DNA of 64,000 nt, taken from NCBI RefSeq assembly GCF_963678635.1, contig NC_087064.1, positions 7,541,671 to 7,605,670 on the forward strand, in the 5' to 3' direction. The notes beneath the pieces are model-generated. The model did not search any database. It saw only the letters and a program-made list of their open reading frames with translations, and was not told the DNA's origin. The DNA is from Symsagittifera roscoffensis. Its lineage: Eukaryota > Xenacoelomorpha > Acoela > Convolutidae. Every line of letters starts with the position of its first letter. The first letter of the stretch is position 1. Made by a program: the position numbers and the translations under genes. Below are positions 21,597-33,440 of this stretch, in pieces.

Positions 21597-22503
21597 AGTT
21601 TTGGTCTTCAGTTCCAAGCTGCAAAAAGTTTTTAACGTTCAAAAGTCCGATGAAAGTTTTGCTCGCTACTATTTTTGTAAAAATGAAAAAATGAACGAAG
21701 GTTTTACGCTATTTATGATAGTTGTAGTTAATTGTAAAAGTCACAAGAATAGCCACTAATAAGCAGTTGACAAAAATATCCAAAAAAGATTTGTTTCGTA
21801 TGTTTGTCGCTCACATGTGTCTAAGCTATATAGGTAAAATGAATTGATCAAATTAATTGATATGCTTGTTCAATGTTAAACAATTGATTGCTTTTGAAAA
21901 GTTTTGAGAAGTGTTGAAATTTTTTCGACCTTTTTCAGAATGACCAATTTGTTTTTGGCTTTTAAGGGCGTAAGACGGAAAACGAAATTAGCCGAAAGTC
22001 AATCTTCAAAAATGGAGCAATTGCTATTCAATTAAAATGAATAAAATGAAGCACTACTTTGCTTCTTTCATACCGAAACCCTTGAAATATAAAATTTGTT
22101 CCAATTCGGTGGCGGTCAGTGACAATTTGAAAATTTTGCATATTTCTGCCGTTTTTATATTCGGTCAATATCAATATTTACTCCCTGGAAATGCTTACTT
22201 TCTTTCCAAATTTTAGATTACTGAAATCTGATTAGCTGTTTTTTTATTATCGCGCATTCAGTCCTTCGAGTATGAGGGATTCCACCAAAATGACGTTTGG
22301 AAGAAATTTGGCAATTGTGCACTTTGGATAAGTTTGGCAAACAGGATTGACTTGTCACAAATTGTTTAAATTGATCTTTTCTGAGTTACAGCAGTTGTTT
22401 TGAAACTGATAGACTCATTACGAGAGTCAGTAAAGTTCTATAATGTGTCAAGCTTTGTTTTGCTTTCTACTGTAAGTCGCAAATGAGTTCAAGCTCAAAA
22501 TAA
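21597..22503. other. No gene recognised
   Basis: AT-rich spacer between two copies of the hairpin repeat family, with no motif I can support. Confidence 0.35.
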
Positions 22504-22923
22504 GACAAGACTGCTCGTACCAGAGCTAAGCCTTGATTGTTCCGACTGCCTTATAAAATCTATGAAGCAGTGTTATAACAATTGATGAATTAAAAAAAAT
22601 GAATTTTTTTTAAAAAATAGATTTTTGGAAAATCAAAGCATATAAAGTACAAAGTGAAAGATTTCGCTCCTAGTAACATAGCAGTTATGGCAAATAGCCT
22701 GTGTCGACCAATGGAAATCTTTAAGCCCCATAACTTTACAAAAAACAATCACAGGTGTAATATCTTTTTAAAATTGAGCTCAAGACAACAATACCTAAAA
22801 GGTGAAATTTTTTTAAAAAAATTCGTCAAAAACGCTAAGTGAAAAAACTCGAAGTTTGTCTGAAGAAGAAAAAACAACCACGAGCACAAATATACCGTCA
22901 CTTTCTTCAAAAGTCGGAACAGT
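22504..22923 (+). mobile_element. Hairpin repeat family, copy 2
   Basis: Starts GACAAGACTGCTCGTACCAG and continues with a decayed hairpin, GTTCCGACTGCC and TATGAAGCAGTG. Ends with CACGAGCACAAATATACCG and TCAAAAGTCGGAACAG. Confidence 0.55.
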
Positions 22924-23389
22924 AACACTTAGAATAGTGACAATTCAATTCACGCAAATTTTTTGAAGTTCTCTCGAGCATCTGTTCGAATAAGCTAGCC
23001 TGCTATGGACAGGCTGGTCTATAATCCATGGTTCGATTTATACTTTCTGGACCATGAGGGATGCTGAGTCTAATCAGAAGATACAATCTCTTTTTATTAG
23101 ATAGTTTCACCCTCAATGGGATAACAGGCAATACACGTGACTTCAATAGACAATTTTAGACAATTTCTGCTTTTAAGAGTTTTAAGAGAGCTCCTACAAA
23201 TTTGAAGAAGCGCTCAAAGACCAGATGTGAAGCAGATATATCAGAGTTTGAAGGATCAACAGAGGGTTAATAGAAAAACTTAAGCTAATCAATCGAGACT
23301 TGTCCTACAGTCACACCAGTTTTCCTACATAAAAATGATTGTAATCGTTTACAGGGAAGATTTTGCACCTGATTTTTTCAATTCAAAGT

Positions 23390-24640
23390 ATAACCTAAGA
23401 TAAGTGTTTTTTAAAAAAAAAACTTGGAAAATCGATCGAATTATCAATTTTTTTATCGTTCCTAAGCTTATAACAATTTTCGTACAAGAAACAAGGCGTA
23501 ACTACTTTTGAAGGGAAGATTCCCAAAATTTGCTCTTTCAATTTAACCTGTAGGCGCGCAGCCACTTATAGAATAGAAAACAAGTTCTCAGATGTGGCTT
23601 TCAGGAGCCAAGTTTTTCAGATTTTCAGAAATATAGCACTTTTATGGTACAAAAATTTAAATAATTGTCGGTTCTACAGGAAAAAAAATCATAAAATTCT
23701 TCCGATTGCACCCTTAATCTCAGATCTGGCAGAGTAGTTTTTTGAAAAAAAAGTTTAAAAGTAACAAAAAAGACTAATTATAGTAAAAAAATAGTACTAA
23801 TTTAACTGCTCCGAAAGCAAAATTATCTTTTCCTGCTAAAATTAATGCGTACTGGCTAAAGCAGCAGATGATTTCTCAAGTTTTTGATAAAAGCCAATAA
23901 GTTTCCAAAAAAAGGTCAAAGTTGCAAAAGTTTGATTATTCTGAAGGACGAGTTTTTTTTTTTAAAAAAAAGCTAATATTTAGGGCGTAGACAGTTATGC
24001 AGTAACGTAATTTGCAATTTTTAGTTTTGTTAAACTTATGATATCAGATTTGGCAGGTGTACTTTTGGAGAAAAATCAAAAAAATTCCCACAAATCGGTC
24101 AAACTTTCAAAAAATTGAGGTTTTCGAAGGACAAATTTTTTCATATAAAAAAGGGTAGATGTGCTTATGCCGAGAAGTTTTGCACATTGTTTGCTCATTT
24201 GTTTAGTTCCAGATTTGGGAGCGGAAATTTGAGAAAAGTAGAAAAAATTATCAATATTTTAAAAATTGAACTCGTTTGAGGGTCATATATTTTTATGTTA
24301 AAATTCTTGGTTGTAGATGCTTAAGATGGAGACATGTCTCCACTTTTTTTTCTGATCGAACCCAAAATCTCATGTTTGGGAGGGTAGTTTTAAAGGGATT
24401 TCAAAAACGGTTGATCAAAATTTGATCAAAAAATTGAAATTTTGATTTCCGAGAGCCCTCTCTTTTTTGCGTAAAAAAATGTTGGCGTAGTCGCTCATGC
24501 AAAGGATCGTCCCCAAAATCCGTTCTTTCAAATAATTGTAAAATCTTAGATTTGGAATGGTTGTTTTTGAGAAAAAATAGAAAAATTTTGGTCGAAAATT
24601 CCCGTATGGAACATTTCGAAGGCTGCAGAAAGTAGGGTAG
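23390..24640. repeat. Degenerate satellite, period about 165 bp
   Basis: A word like CTCAGATTTGGGAGGGTAGTTTTTGAG recurs near 23717, 24041, 24207, 24365 and 24541, with weaker forms near 23595 and 23860. Spacings are 158-176 bases or about twice that. Between the words come 'GAGGTTTTCGAAGGACAAA', an A/T run and 'GTAGATGCTTATGC'. Units are strongly diverged. Confidence 0.55.
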
Positions 24641-25253
24641 GGAAAAATGAGACTATGGGATCATGCAGTCACACAGACCATTGCTATTTTTTTTTGATAA
24701 TGAGCCGAATCGTTTTTGAGGAAAATGAATAATAATGCCCACATGGTCTCATAAATTAATTACAAAAATTTTAAAAATAATAAATCCCACACACTTTCAT
24801 AATAATTTTTTTTTCAATTAAGAATTACACTGTAAAACTGAAGTTTTGGTTTAATAAAGGGCAAGTTGACGATTGCAGCGCCCCTCTGTATTAGGCTATT
24901 GCCAGCAGTTTTTTTTTATTATCAATGATTTAGCAGATCACACAATTGATTAAGGTTGCCTTCTTCACTTCGCGTATAAAAATGGGAAGTGACAGTCTAC
25001 CAACTGATATTTTATGCAAACTTTAAGATTGATCCAATGCCATTAGCGAGAGAATTGGATGTGCTCTGGATAGGCGCACAATTTAGTGTGTGTAGGTCTC
25101 CTGTTTGTTGGAATCCAGAGACAACGAGTCTTCAAGCTTGTTAAACTTTGTTCGGAAAGATCAGAGAAAACGAAAGAACAAAAAAAAAGAAGAGAGAGCG
25201 TCCTTTTAGCGGAATCTGCTTAGACTTTCGAAATTAAAACGGAACCATCGAAA
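24641..25253. other. No gene recognised
   Basis: Includes a slightly GC-richer stretch (24955-25150) with a TATAAAAA word but no coding frame that can be supported. Confidence 0.3.
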
Positions 25254-25718
25254 TCAAGATTGCTCCTACATCAAGGCAAAGCCCTGAATGTTCCGAATGC
25301 CTTTTATTCAATATCGAATAGTTTTTGGGAAAAGAAAATAAGAAAATCTATAATATTTGGATCATAGATCAAATTTTGTTCGTACAAAATTGAAGCGACC
25401 AATTAGCTAGCCTCATTTCAATTTTGAACGATGTTGTTTTGCAGGATAATTTGCCATACTTAATAAACCGTGTTACGCTTTTAGGTTATGAATAAAATCT
25501 TCAAATCGCGCATAAGTTAGTCGAGAGTATGGCCAAATTGGTAATTTTCAAACTCCCAGAACTCTACAAAAATTAACTCATTAACTCAGGAAGTCAATAT
25601 CTTTAATGGGTATAATTTAGTTTTGTTAAAAACAATTATTTTGATCGGCGAAAATTGACAGAATAAAAAACTACCCCAAGAATGAATATTCCGTTTTCAT
25701 CGAAATCCGAAACAATAG
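25254..25718 (+). mobile_element. Hairpin repeat family, copy 3
   Basis: From AAGATTGCTCCTACATCAAGG, through GCCCTGAATGTTCCGAATGCC and ACCAATTAGCTAGCCTCA, to CTACCCCAAGAATGAATATT and TCGAAATCCGAAACAATA. Confidence 0.6.
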
Positions 25719-25992
25719 TCGAAATTGGGAAGCAAAAGTTGAAGTTTTGAAAAAAATTAGCGAAATGAGAATGGCATCACAAAAAAAAGTTTGTCGAAAT
25801 AGCTGCATTTACTTAATATAAACTTCATTTATCTCGCGCCAAATAAAAATTCAAAGACAATTGATAACCATATAATTTTGATGTGTTTGTCAAAACTTAG
25901 AAAGTTAAGCTATGTTTATTAAATTAATGCTAATTCATCGTGGCCCTCACCATTGTCTTCTTTAGTATAAGACCTACGCATCCTTTTAGATT

Positions 25993-26380
25993 AACAAGAC
26001 TGCTCGTATCAAGGCGGAGCCCTGAATGTTTCGACGGCCTTTCAATTGGCCTCGGATAACTTGGTAATTTCAATATTGACAAAATTATCAAAAAAAATTA
26101 TGCAGACAATTTCAAAAGTTAAGTGTTGCAATTGGAATAATGTTTAGAAATTATAAAACCAATTAGCTGTCTCAGTTCAATTTGGAACGATTTCGTAAGG
26201 TTGGGTTATTAAGAAAAGCTGTTTTGACCATTACTACGGCAGGTAACAATACTGGTTTGGTTTTCACACTCGGTTGGTCTTATGCAGTACAAGAGATTGA
26301 TACCCGAATGACCAGAGTTTCAATACAAAGTCTACCCCGAGCATATATACTCCTCACTTTCTTCGAAAGTCGGAACAATG
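25993..26380 (+). mobile_element. Hairpin repeat family, copy 4
   Basis: From AACAAGACTGCTCGTATCAA, through GAGCCCTGAATGTTTCGACGG and ACCAATTAGCTGTCTCAG, to CTACCCCGAGCATATATACT and CTTTCTTCGAAAGTCGGAAC. The overlapping open frame (26182-26439) is a by-product of the repeat. Confidence 0.6.
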
Positions 26381-26602
26381 TATGGGATAAAGTTAACAAC
26401 ATTGATATCAAAAGCATGATCAAATTTTTGAATGATTGATTAAAAGTAATTGAAATTATCAAATTAATTAAATTTCTCAGAATCATGACGACTTCATAGA
26501 TCACACGAGGTTAAAAAGATGCGTAAATACTGCACAAAAATAGATAATGAGATGCATCAGTACTATACGTAAAAACTGCACAGTAATTACGGCCTAGTAA
26601 AA

Positions 26603-27280
26603 AACAAGACTGATCGAATACAGAGCAAAGCCCTGAATGTACCGACTGCCCCTTAATCCATATCGACTGCATAAACTAGTACAGAGCATGGTCAAATTAG
26701 CAATTTTCAAACTCCCACAACGTTGCAGAAATGATCGGAGGTAAAATATCTTTTTCTACTCCCGGGTCGAGTTGCTCGACTTATGTTTTGACTTTGCGAC
26801 TAATATTCTGCAGAAGCAATTTTAAGTCGAACACAAAGTCAAAACATACCCTATTTTGGTCGACAGAGTCGAAACATAGGTCGAGCACAATCGAAACACC
26901 CAGTTTCGTTCGAGAAACTCGAAATATAGGTCGAGCAAAGTCGAAACAAAGGTCGAGCATAGTCGAAACATAAGTCGAGCACATTCGAAACACACGTCGA
27001 GCACAGTCGAAACATACGTCGAGCACAGTCGAAACATAGGTCGCCCGAATCGAGATTTTTAATCTAATTTGAAACAACGGTTTTTAAGCGGTTCATTTAG
27101 AATTTGACCCAGGCTAATTCAAAAATTAACCTCAACCTGGGTTTGGTTTCAGAGAGTTGATGTTCCATGGGGTTTTAAAAATTTTTGTTAAAAACATATA
27201 TTTCGATAGCCGAAAAATGACTGAATAAAAAACCACCCCAAGCATAAATATTCCGTAATTTTCGAAAGTAGGAGCAATAA
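26603..27280 (+). mobile_element. Hairpin repeat family, copy 5, enlarged by a minisatellite
   Basis: From AACAAGACTGATCGAATACA and AGCCCTGAATGTACCGACTG to CACCCCAAGCATAAATATTCC and TTCGAAAGTAGGAGCAATAA. It is about 200 bases longer than its relatives because a 22-bp minisatellite occupies its centre. The word TTTTCAAACTCCCA is shared with copy 3. Confidence 0.55.
26825..27043. repeat. 22-bp minisatellite, about nine units
   Basis: Unit theme GTCGAAACATAGGTCGAGCACA, period 22 (TCGAAAC at 26941, 26963 and 26985), with outward decay on the left. Stops are absent in several frames on the minus strand, which creates false ORFs. Confidence 0.85.
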
Positions 27281-27880
27281 TTTCATAATCAGACTATGAA
27301 GTGAAAAGACTACACTTAGTTGACCACAATTTGATGTTAAATTACTCTCAAGGAAATTTGAAATAACAGTTTTGATATCAACTTTTAAAAGAATGAGTCT
27401 GCAAAACATTTACTATTCAACTAATTATTCAACAACCTATCTGCTTTTCCTTAGTATCCTTTTAAGATCATCCTTCTGAACAACAAACCTTATTTTTTTA
27501 GGTTTAACAGCAGTTAATATCCGTATTCACTGGAAAAGCAGAACATAAAAAATAACTAATTTTGCCAATTTATGGCTTCACATTTTAAAAATTGCCGGAG
27601 CCATGTGTGGCGCAATACTAATGAACTCTTAAAAATTCGTGTATTCCCAAAAAAACACGTTTTCAATGGAGAAATTCGAATGAGCAACTTAAGTACATGT
27701 AAAACAAAAAATTTAATTAGGAACCTCGAGTACATATATATTGTTCACATGTTTTTCTTTAAAATTTCATGCAGATCACTCTATTTTTTTATTCCATTCA
27801 ACTGTAACAACAAACAAATGGGTTTTAAAAAAATGAAATTTCAATTTTTGAATATTTCAGTTTTTGTATTTTTGTGAAAG
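27281..27880. other. No gene recognised
   Basis: AT-rich. The open frame at 27572-27877 is low-complexity and shows no family signature. Confidence 0.35.
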
Positions 27881-28100
27881 CATGTTTTGAAGCATTTTCG
27901 AAAAATGTTCTAGTACAAACAATTGAATGTTCCAGTGTTTGGTAGCTTTCATTGTCGAATTTCAATTTTTTAAAAGTTTTCTTCAAAAATCATGTTTTGA
28001 AGCATTTTCGAAAAATGTTCTAGTACAAACAATTGAATGTTCCAGTGTTTGGTAGCTTTCATTGTCGAATTTCAATTTTTTAAAAGTTTTCTTCAAAAAT
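27881..28100. repeat. Tandem duplication, 2 x 110 bp
   Basis: CATGTTTTGAAGCATTTTCG at 27881 and again at 27991. The two 110-base units appear identical throughout, so the duplication is recent or an assembly effect. Confidence 0.9.
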
Positions 28101-28952
28101 CACCTGCGTTTATAAGTGCTTCTAAGTTGTATGGGCTATTCTGTCGTGTTTTTAAATAAATTGCCCTTTAGTGTGAGGTTTTTCACTTTTTTCGTTAAAC
28201 AAACTTGATTGAAGTCTCTGCGGATCACCTATAAAACTGTTTATTGTCTTGACAAATGCTTGAAAACTTTCTTTAGTCGTTTTGCCCAAAAAACTGGCCA
28301 AGTAAGAGTTTCGACAACCAGATTTCTTAGAAATATTTCAAAACAGTCATTTTTTATTAAATTAGACAAACTTGGTTCTTAATTTATAAATTGAGACAGG
28401 CTCAAAATAAAAATTTTGTTAAATGAGACAGTAAGGTTTGAATTTTATGGAGACTAAATGCAAGCAACCAACTATAATTAAGCGTTATTTATAATTATAC
28501 GATTTTTAATCATGACTTTTTTCTTCATGATTGTTTTCATCAAGTTCAAAGGTTCCCAAATTAGACGTTTATTACAACAATCAGCCGTCAGAAAGTAAAA
28601 GAATAAACTAAATAATGATTGAAAAGATCATTAATTTTCAGACTAAATTAATTAAGAACAAATCATCATTTTGTTCATCATTTAAAAAAATTTTAGAAAC
28701 TGCCGGTTTATCACAAGTAACAGCCCTCTGGATTTACAAAAGACCCAGATTTTGATAAGATTCTTTTTTCCATTTGCAAACATTTTTTTTGCCCACTGAA
28801 GAGTTTTTGCATATGGAAATGGGTATTTGTTACCTTTTCAACAAACTTTTATTTACTAGAATACAGGTTTTCAAATTTCCGACAAGCGTACTCTTCCATA
28901 TTTGTTTCTTTGTTCTGGCTAATATCAGACATGTCTTTACTTAGGAGTTTTT
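28101..28952. other. No gene recognised
   Basis: AT-rich sequence without supported features. Confidence 0.35.
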
Positions 28953-29055
28953 TTATAAGATTTCGCAAGGTTTTTAGTCTCAGTAGAAGTTGGCGCAAGG
29001 TTGTTAAGAGGGCTATTTATATAGGATTTCGCAAGGTTTTTAGGCTCAGTAGAAA
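28953..29055. repeat. Short partial duplication
   Basis: ATTTCGCAAGGTTTTTAG followed by CTCAGTAGAA occurs twice, near 28960 and 29026, about 66 bases apart. Confidence 0.6.
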
Positions 29056-29059
29056 ATTA

Positions 29060-29708
29060 CTAAATTTCGTCAATATGTTTTCAGGATTGAATTTTTGAGT
29101 TTTTATGGGTCAAGTGAAAAAACTTTTGCGCTAGGAGCTTGCTAACAGGAAGAGCTCAATTACTAGAACAGTTTTTGAGTGACCCTCCAAAAGGCTCCGT
29201 GGATAAAGGTAGAGACTTAAATATCGGAAAAGGAAGGAATCGGAGGGTCCAAATCCGATGGTCTTTGGCCAAATTTTTGTTTCTAGACCAATTTTGGTCC
29301 GGTTTTTTGCATTAATCAAGTCCTGTACAGGGCTACTGCGCTCGTTGCAAGTGTTTTAAAGCACGTTCACTAAGAATTGCGAAAAAAAGTCCCCGAGAAC
29401 CTATAGAGGTAGTGAAAAAAGACCAATTTAGCTAACGCAATTTTGTTCACTTCTCAAAGACAAACGAACCGATCGGAATAATTTTGGTACCATAAGTCGA
29501 CGTTTTAGGTGATCTTTTGACCCCCAACCGTTTTTTGGCTGATAGTGTCGAAAAAGAATTTTTTTTTTAAAAATTTATCAGTTTGGAGGGTCCAAAATTT
29601 AGGAAACCCGCCGAGCTACGGAAATTTTTGTGAAACTCTGTTTTTATCTCACAAGGTAGGTTGACCAGAGGCTTCATGGCGGCGAAAACACTTCATTATG
29701 CGTTTTTT
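29060..29708. other. No gene recognised
   Basis: Less AT-rich than its surroundings, with words such as GGAGGGTCCAAA repeated (29241 and 29585). Possibly old repeat sequence; unassigned. Confidence 0.3.
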
Positions 29709-29990
29709 GGGGAACACTCCGAAGTAACCCTCCGGAGCTTACTAAGCTCCTTATTAACCCTCCTTAGTGAAGAATTTTTGCCGAGTAGTGGAATTTAACC
29801 CTCCGAAGTAGTTCAAATAACCCCCAGAGTAAATTTAGCCTATGTGATTCATTTTGACACTGGCCGGAGACTCCTTGGAGGCAAAAATTGAAAATTCGGA
29901 AGTCTCAGGAAATCCTCCGAAGTAACCCTCCGGAGAGTACTAAGCCCCTTAACAAACCTCCTTAGTGAAAATTAAAGGGTCCCTCCGAGG
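29709..29990. repeat. Dispersed short repeat (AACCCTCCGGAG..CCTCCTTAGTGA theme)
   Basis: The block CCGAAGTAACCCTCCGGAG, then ACTAAGC-CCTTA and CCTCCTTAGTGA, appears near 29718-29770 and again near 29914-29969. Variants of 'ACCCTCCGAAGTA' lie between. Confidence 0.6.
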
Positions 29991-30679
29991 TAATCTGGAC
30001 ATACTACGCATTTTTTTAAATTGAAATAGAAGGTCAATTAGCTACGGGGTCCGTGTATTAGGAGCGAATAGACCAGTCGACCCGGAGATTCGCGATCAAA
30101 TTTGGATTCTAGATCGGGTTCGTCAGAAGTACCCGAACAAATTTTTTCGATTGTCATTTTGGTTGTGTAGTTGCCTTGAGCTACTTAGTAGGAAGGCTCG
30201 GGCAATCCGGGAACATAACGAAGAAGACCTCGATGAGTGCTGTAGCAGAGAGACACTCAATTGAAACGACGGTGTCCTGGGCTTTGTTCATTTGGGGTGT
30301 TCCAATTGAGGGAAGTCTTTTTTCTTTAAGAAAAGTTTTCATTTTAATCTTATTGAAGCCATCACTGCTGCTTTACCAAGAATTGTTTAATTTTAAATGA
30401 GGCAGTGATTTGATACATCTCCAGCAGTAAACTGATTTTCTTACGAGAAATCGCTTTTACTTATAGGGTGTGTTATTATTTTATTGTTAATTGTGATGTG
30501 TGTGTTGGTTGTTGTTTCTTGCGGATTCTTGCTACACTATTATAAACTAGGTGTTTGAGTGGAGTGCCAACAAAGACTGTATATTGAAGAGAATAACTGA
30601 ATTGAATTATTTTTTAAAAATGTTTTTTTTTGTGAAATTAGAGACAAACGATGGGCTGTCTAGGTGCTCGATTTTCCCT
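29991..30679. other. Left flank of the gypsy-like complex, nothing recognised
   Basis: I looked for a copy of the LTR-like block of 35.2-36.25 kb or the leader of 52.8-53 kb here and saw none. An LTR or gag therefore does not precede the RT fragment. Confidence 0.35.
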
Positions 30680-30779
30680 GAGAGTCCGACAGACACAGAG
30701 TTAGCGGCAAAATAACCAATCCTACCTGAGATAGAACATCTGAAAGATAAAAAATCGGATAAAGAACTGGACTCTCTTA

Positions 30780-31480
30780 CAGCAGTGTTGAATCAAAACG
30801 CAGACGTTTTTGCGATACACAAAGCTGACATAGGTTGTTGAAATTTTGTGGAACATGAGATAGAGATAGAGGAGAGCTCAGTAACTCACAGGGAGGGAGC
30901 TAGGAGAATGACCTCACATAAATCAGTGGCATATAGGAAAGAAATTGAGATGTTACTGGTATATAAAATGATTGAGCCATCGAAGTCTCGTGGGCCTGTG
31001 GCGTGGTCATGGCCATGAAGAAAGGGGGAAAATTAGGTTTTGTTGCGATTTCCGCTATTTGAACGCAGTAACGATAAATGATGCATACCCGATCCCTCGC
31101 ATCGATGAAAGTCTCTCGATGTTGGGAGACGCGAAATTCTTCACGACGTTGGATTTGGGCTCTGCGTTCTGGCGAGTGCCCCTCAGAAAACAAGATTGAG
31201 AGATAACATGCTTTACTTATGAATTGGGAATGTTCCAGTGAAAAAGAATGCCGTTTGGACTATGCAACGCGACGGCTACATTTCAACGATTGATGCCCCA
31301 TGCACTCACGAATGTAGGAAAGAAGTATGAAAATGTCATAATGTGCTGCGTTGATGACGTTGTGATCTCGACATCAACCTTGGTGGACCACATAGAGAGA
31401 AAAGACGGCCTGAAACAGGCCCGCCTGAAATGTAAACCATCGAAGTGCGAGTTCCTGAGGGACTGGATAAGTATCTAGTC
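30780..31480 (+). pseudogene. Ty3/gypsy-type reverse transcriptase (module 1)
   Basis: The upstream frame reads KELDSLTAVLNQNADVFAI, then EHEIEIEE and YKMIEPSKS, the usual lead-in to a gypsy RT. From 31020: RFCCDFRYLNAVTINDAYP, PRIDESLSML, then TTLDLGSAFW (first catalytic Asp), RMPFGLCNATATFQRLM, CCVDDVVIST (catalytic DD in place of the common YVDD/YLDD) and KCKPSKCEFL. In-frame stops interrupt it at 31197 and near 31245, and a frameshift follows the DD block. This is the only RT in the complex; modules 2-6 lack it. Non-functional. Confidence 0.85.
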
Positions 31481-31734
31481 GCCTTGTGGATAAGCACGGC
31501 CCAGACCAGAAACTGAAGTGGTTGAAGCAGTCTTGACATGGAAAGCACCGAAGACCAATTTACAATTGATGATTTCTCTCCGCTTCGCCAAATAATACCG
31601 AGAGATTGTCAAATGGTATGCCGTTAAGATCTACCCTATGCAGCAATTGATGCAGAATAAGTGCAAGAAGTTCAGTTGGACAGTTGAGACTCAAGTCTGT
31701 TTTGAGAACATCAAACCCGAACTCTGTGAGGCTC

Positions 31735-32140
31735 CAGTCCTCGGCATGCCGACTGAGAAAGTATTGTACACGTAAGCATCAGTAGTCGCTATCTCGGACA
31801 TATTCCATCAGGAACAAATATGGAATGGGAGGACTTTTCTCCGACCCATAGCTTATGGGAGCAAAGTTCTAAGAGATACCGAAATGAAATATGGTGCACC
31901 GAAAGCTTATTTGCAGTAGATACTTTTGTGGAAAAGTATAGAGCCTACTTAGGGAGTGATCCCTTTAAGTTGCGAGTAGACAATCGAGCTCTCGCTTGGC
32001 TGAAAACCTATTCGATGGATCAGAGCTAAATCGGTCGCTGAATTGTACACCTGTATGGCTATCACATGATTATATAGCACCAAACACGTGACAAACATCA
32101 AAATGCCGACAGCCACAGCAAAAAGACAGACTTCTATGAG
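31735..32140 (+). pseudogene. RNase H domain (module 1)
   Basis: Motifs typical of the gypsy RNase H: LRPIAYGSKVLRDTEMKYG, then FVEKYRAYLGS, FKLRVDNRALAWLKTYSMDQ and HQNAD. The first catalytic region (expected as a T-D-A-S motif) is disrupted by a stop at about 31770. Two frame changes occur within 300 bases. The last third is the part amplified at the start of modules 3-6. Confidence 0.75.
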
Positions 32141-33440
32141 CGATTAGAACGCAGAGATTAAGGATGGTTTTTCCTTTGTGGACAAAGACACCAATGACAT
32201 GGTGCCACTCACCAGATGGCTTGAAAAATCAGGGCATCCCATACTAGGACACCCCGAACTTCCTGTTGAAAGAGCAGCCGAGATAAATAAAAAGTGTTAA
32301 CGAAGGGTGATCCAGTTCCATTGGATTTGTTCGTTTGCTCCAACCTGGTACAGCAAGAACTTACCAGGCTAGGTATCAATAGTATAGCGCTGCTGAACAA
32401 AACGGACCATGAATGGAAGGAGACCATGCAGAGGCTGACCATCACCGAAAGAACAGAGAAGAGACCGGTAGCGATCCGGAGTCGGGTCGTTGAACGGGAT
32501 TGCCAATCAATAGTGAACCAGCTGGTGAAATCGATACCTAAAGATGTCCTTTTAAGGACCTCATACGTGGAACGTCAACAACTGACCAGTACTCAGTCCG
32601 CTCAGGGAGTCAGTGTTGAACAAAAATCCAGTGTGGCAAGGAGGGTTCAGTTCACTGAGGCAAAAAAGGAGTACGAGCCGTGCTCGGACTGTTCATCCGG
32701 AGATTAGATATTGTCCTGGGAGTCAAAACAAGAAAGTGGTCGAGATGCGGCATTGTCCGAGGAGTCAGGTTTCATCGGGCCCGGCTAGGATGATTTGTCC
32801 GGGGAGTCGATGCCAGGACAACCGAGGGACAGAATTTTGTCCGGGGAGTCGAGAAACCTGAAGAACAAGTCTGAAGGCGTTTGTGTAGATTCCATCAGCT
32901 CGAGTGACATTTAGAAATCTCAATCCGGGGGGATAGTGTCTGAGTTTACATGCACTTCAGACGAGTCGAAGATAACGATTCATTCCTTATTAGTGGAATG
33001 GAATCAGCGCGGGTTGGACAGAGAAATACATCAAGACCCAGACAGGGACAGATATACCTCCGATGAGCAAGGCACTGTAGCAGACGAACTTGAGTTAATT
33101 GCAGTGTCGAAGCTTCCGACTATATTACTTCCGCATGCTACTGTCGTCCGTACCAACCTGTAACCTTCGGAGCAAGAGGCGACACCTTTAAAATAGATAT
33201 TGTGTGTTAAAATGATGGACGATACAATGCTCCGGAAATAGTTAGCGGACAACTTAAGGTGATAAAGACATATTTGAAAACCAGGTGCCGACTGTCGTAT
33301 CTTTTAAGGCTTCAGCAAAATGATAGGATGACGACCAATTTGAAGAGATGGATAGAAAACGGAGCATCCGACAAAGGTGACATGGAAGGGAATAACCATA
33401 AGATCCTAAAGCAATTTAACATCAAGAGAAAGGATTTGTT
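32141..33440 (+). pseudogene. Long linker between RNase H and integrase (module 1)
   Basis: About 1.3 kb of element-coding sequence separates RNase H from integrase, much longer than usual in this family. Recognisable pieces are PLTRWL..GHP..GHPELPVERAAEI, LVQQELTRLGINS, a short motif L-S-(G/E/W)-E-S repeated four times (32708-32845), VEWNQRGLDREIHQDPDRDR and QLKVIKTYLKTRCRLSYLL. The purine-rich block TCCGGGGGGATAG before TGTCTGAG (32920-32943) looks like a polypurine tract but sits inside coding sequence. Function unknown. Confidence 0.55.

Noticed and set aside
26182-26439. 85-codon ORF as a host gene
   Set aside because: It overlaps a copy of the hairpin repeat family and includes its terminal module.
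26781-27077. Cysteine-rich minus-strand ORFs with a repeated STVLDVCF motif
   Set aside because: They are translations of the 22-bp minisatellite.
32920-32943. Polypurine tract followed by TG as an LTR start
   Set aside because: It resembles one (GGGGGGATAG/TGTCTG) but sits between RNase H and integrase in every module, so an LTR cannot begin there.
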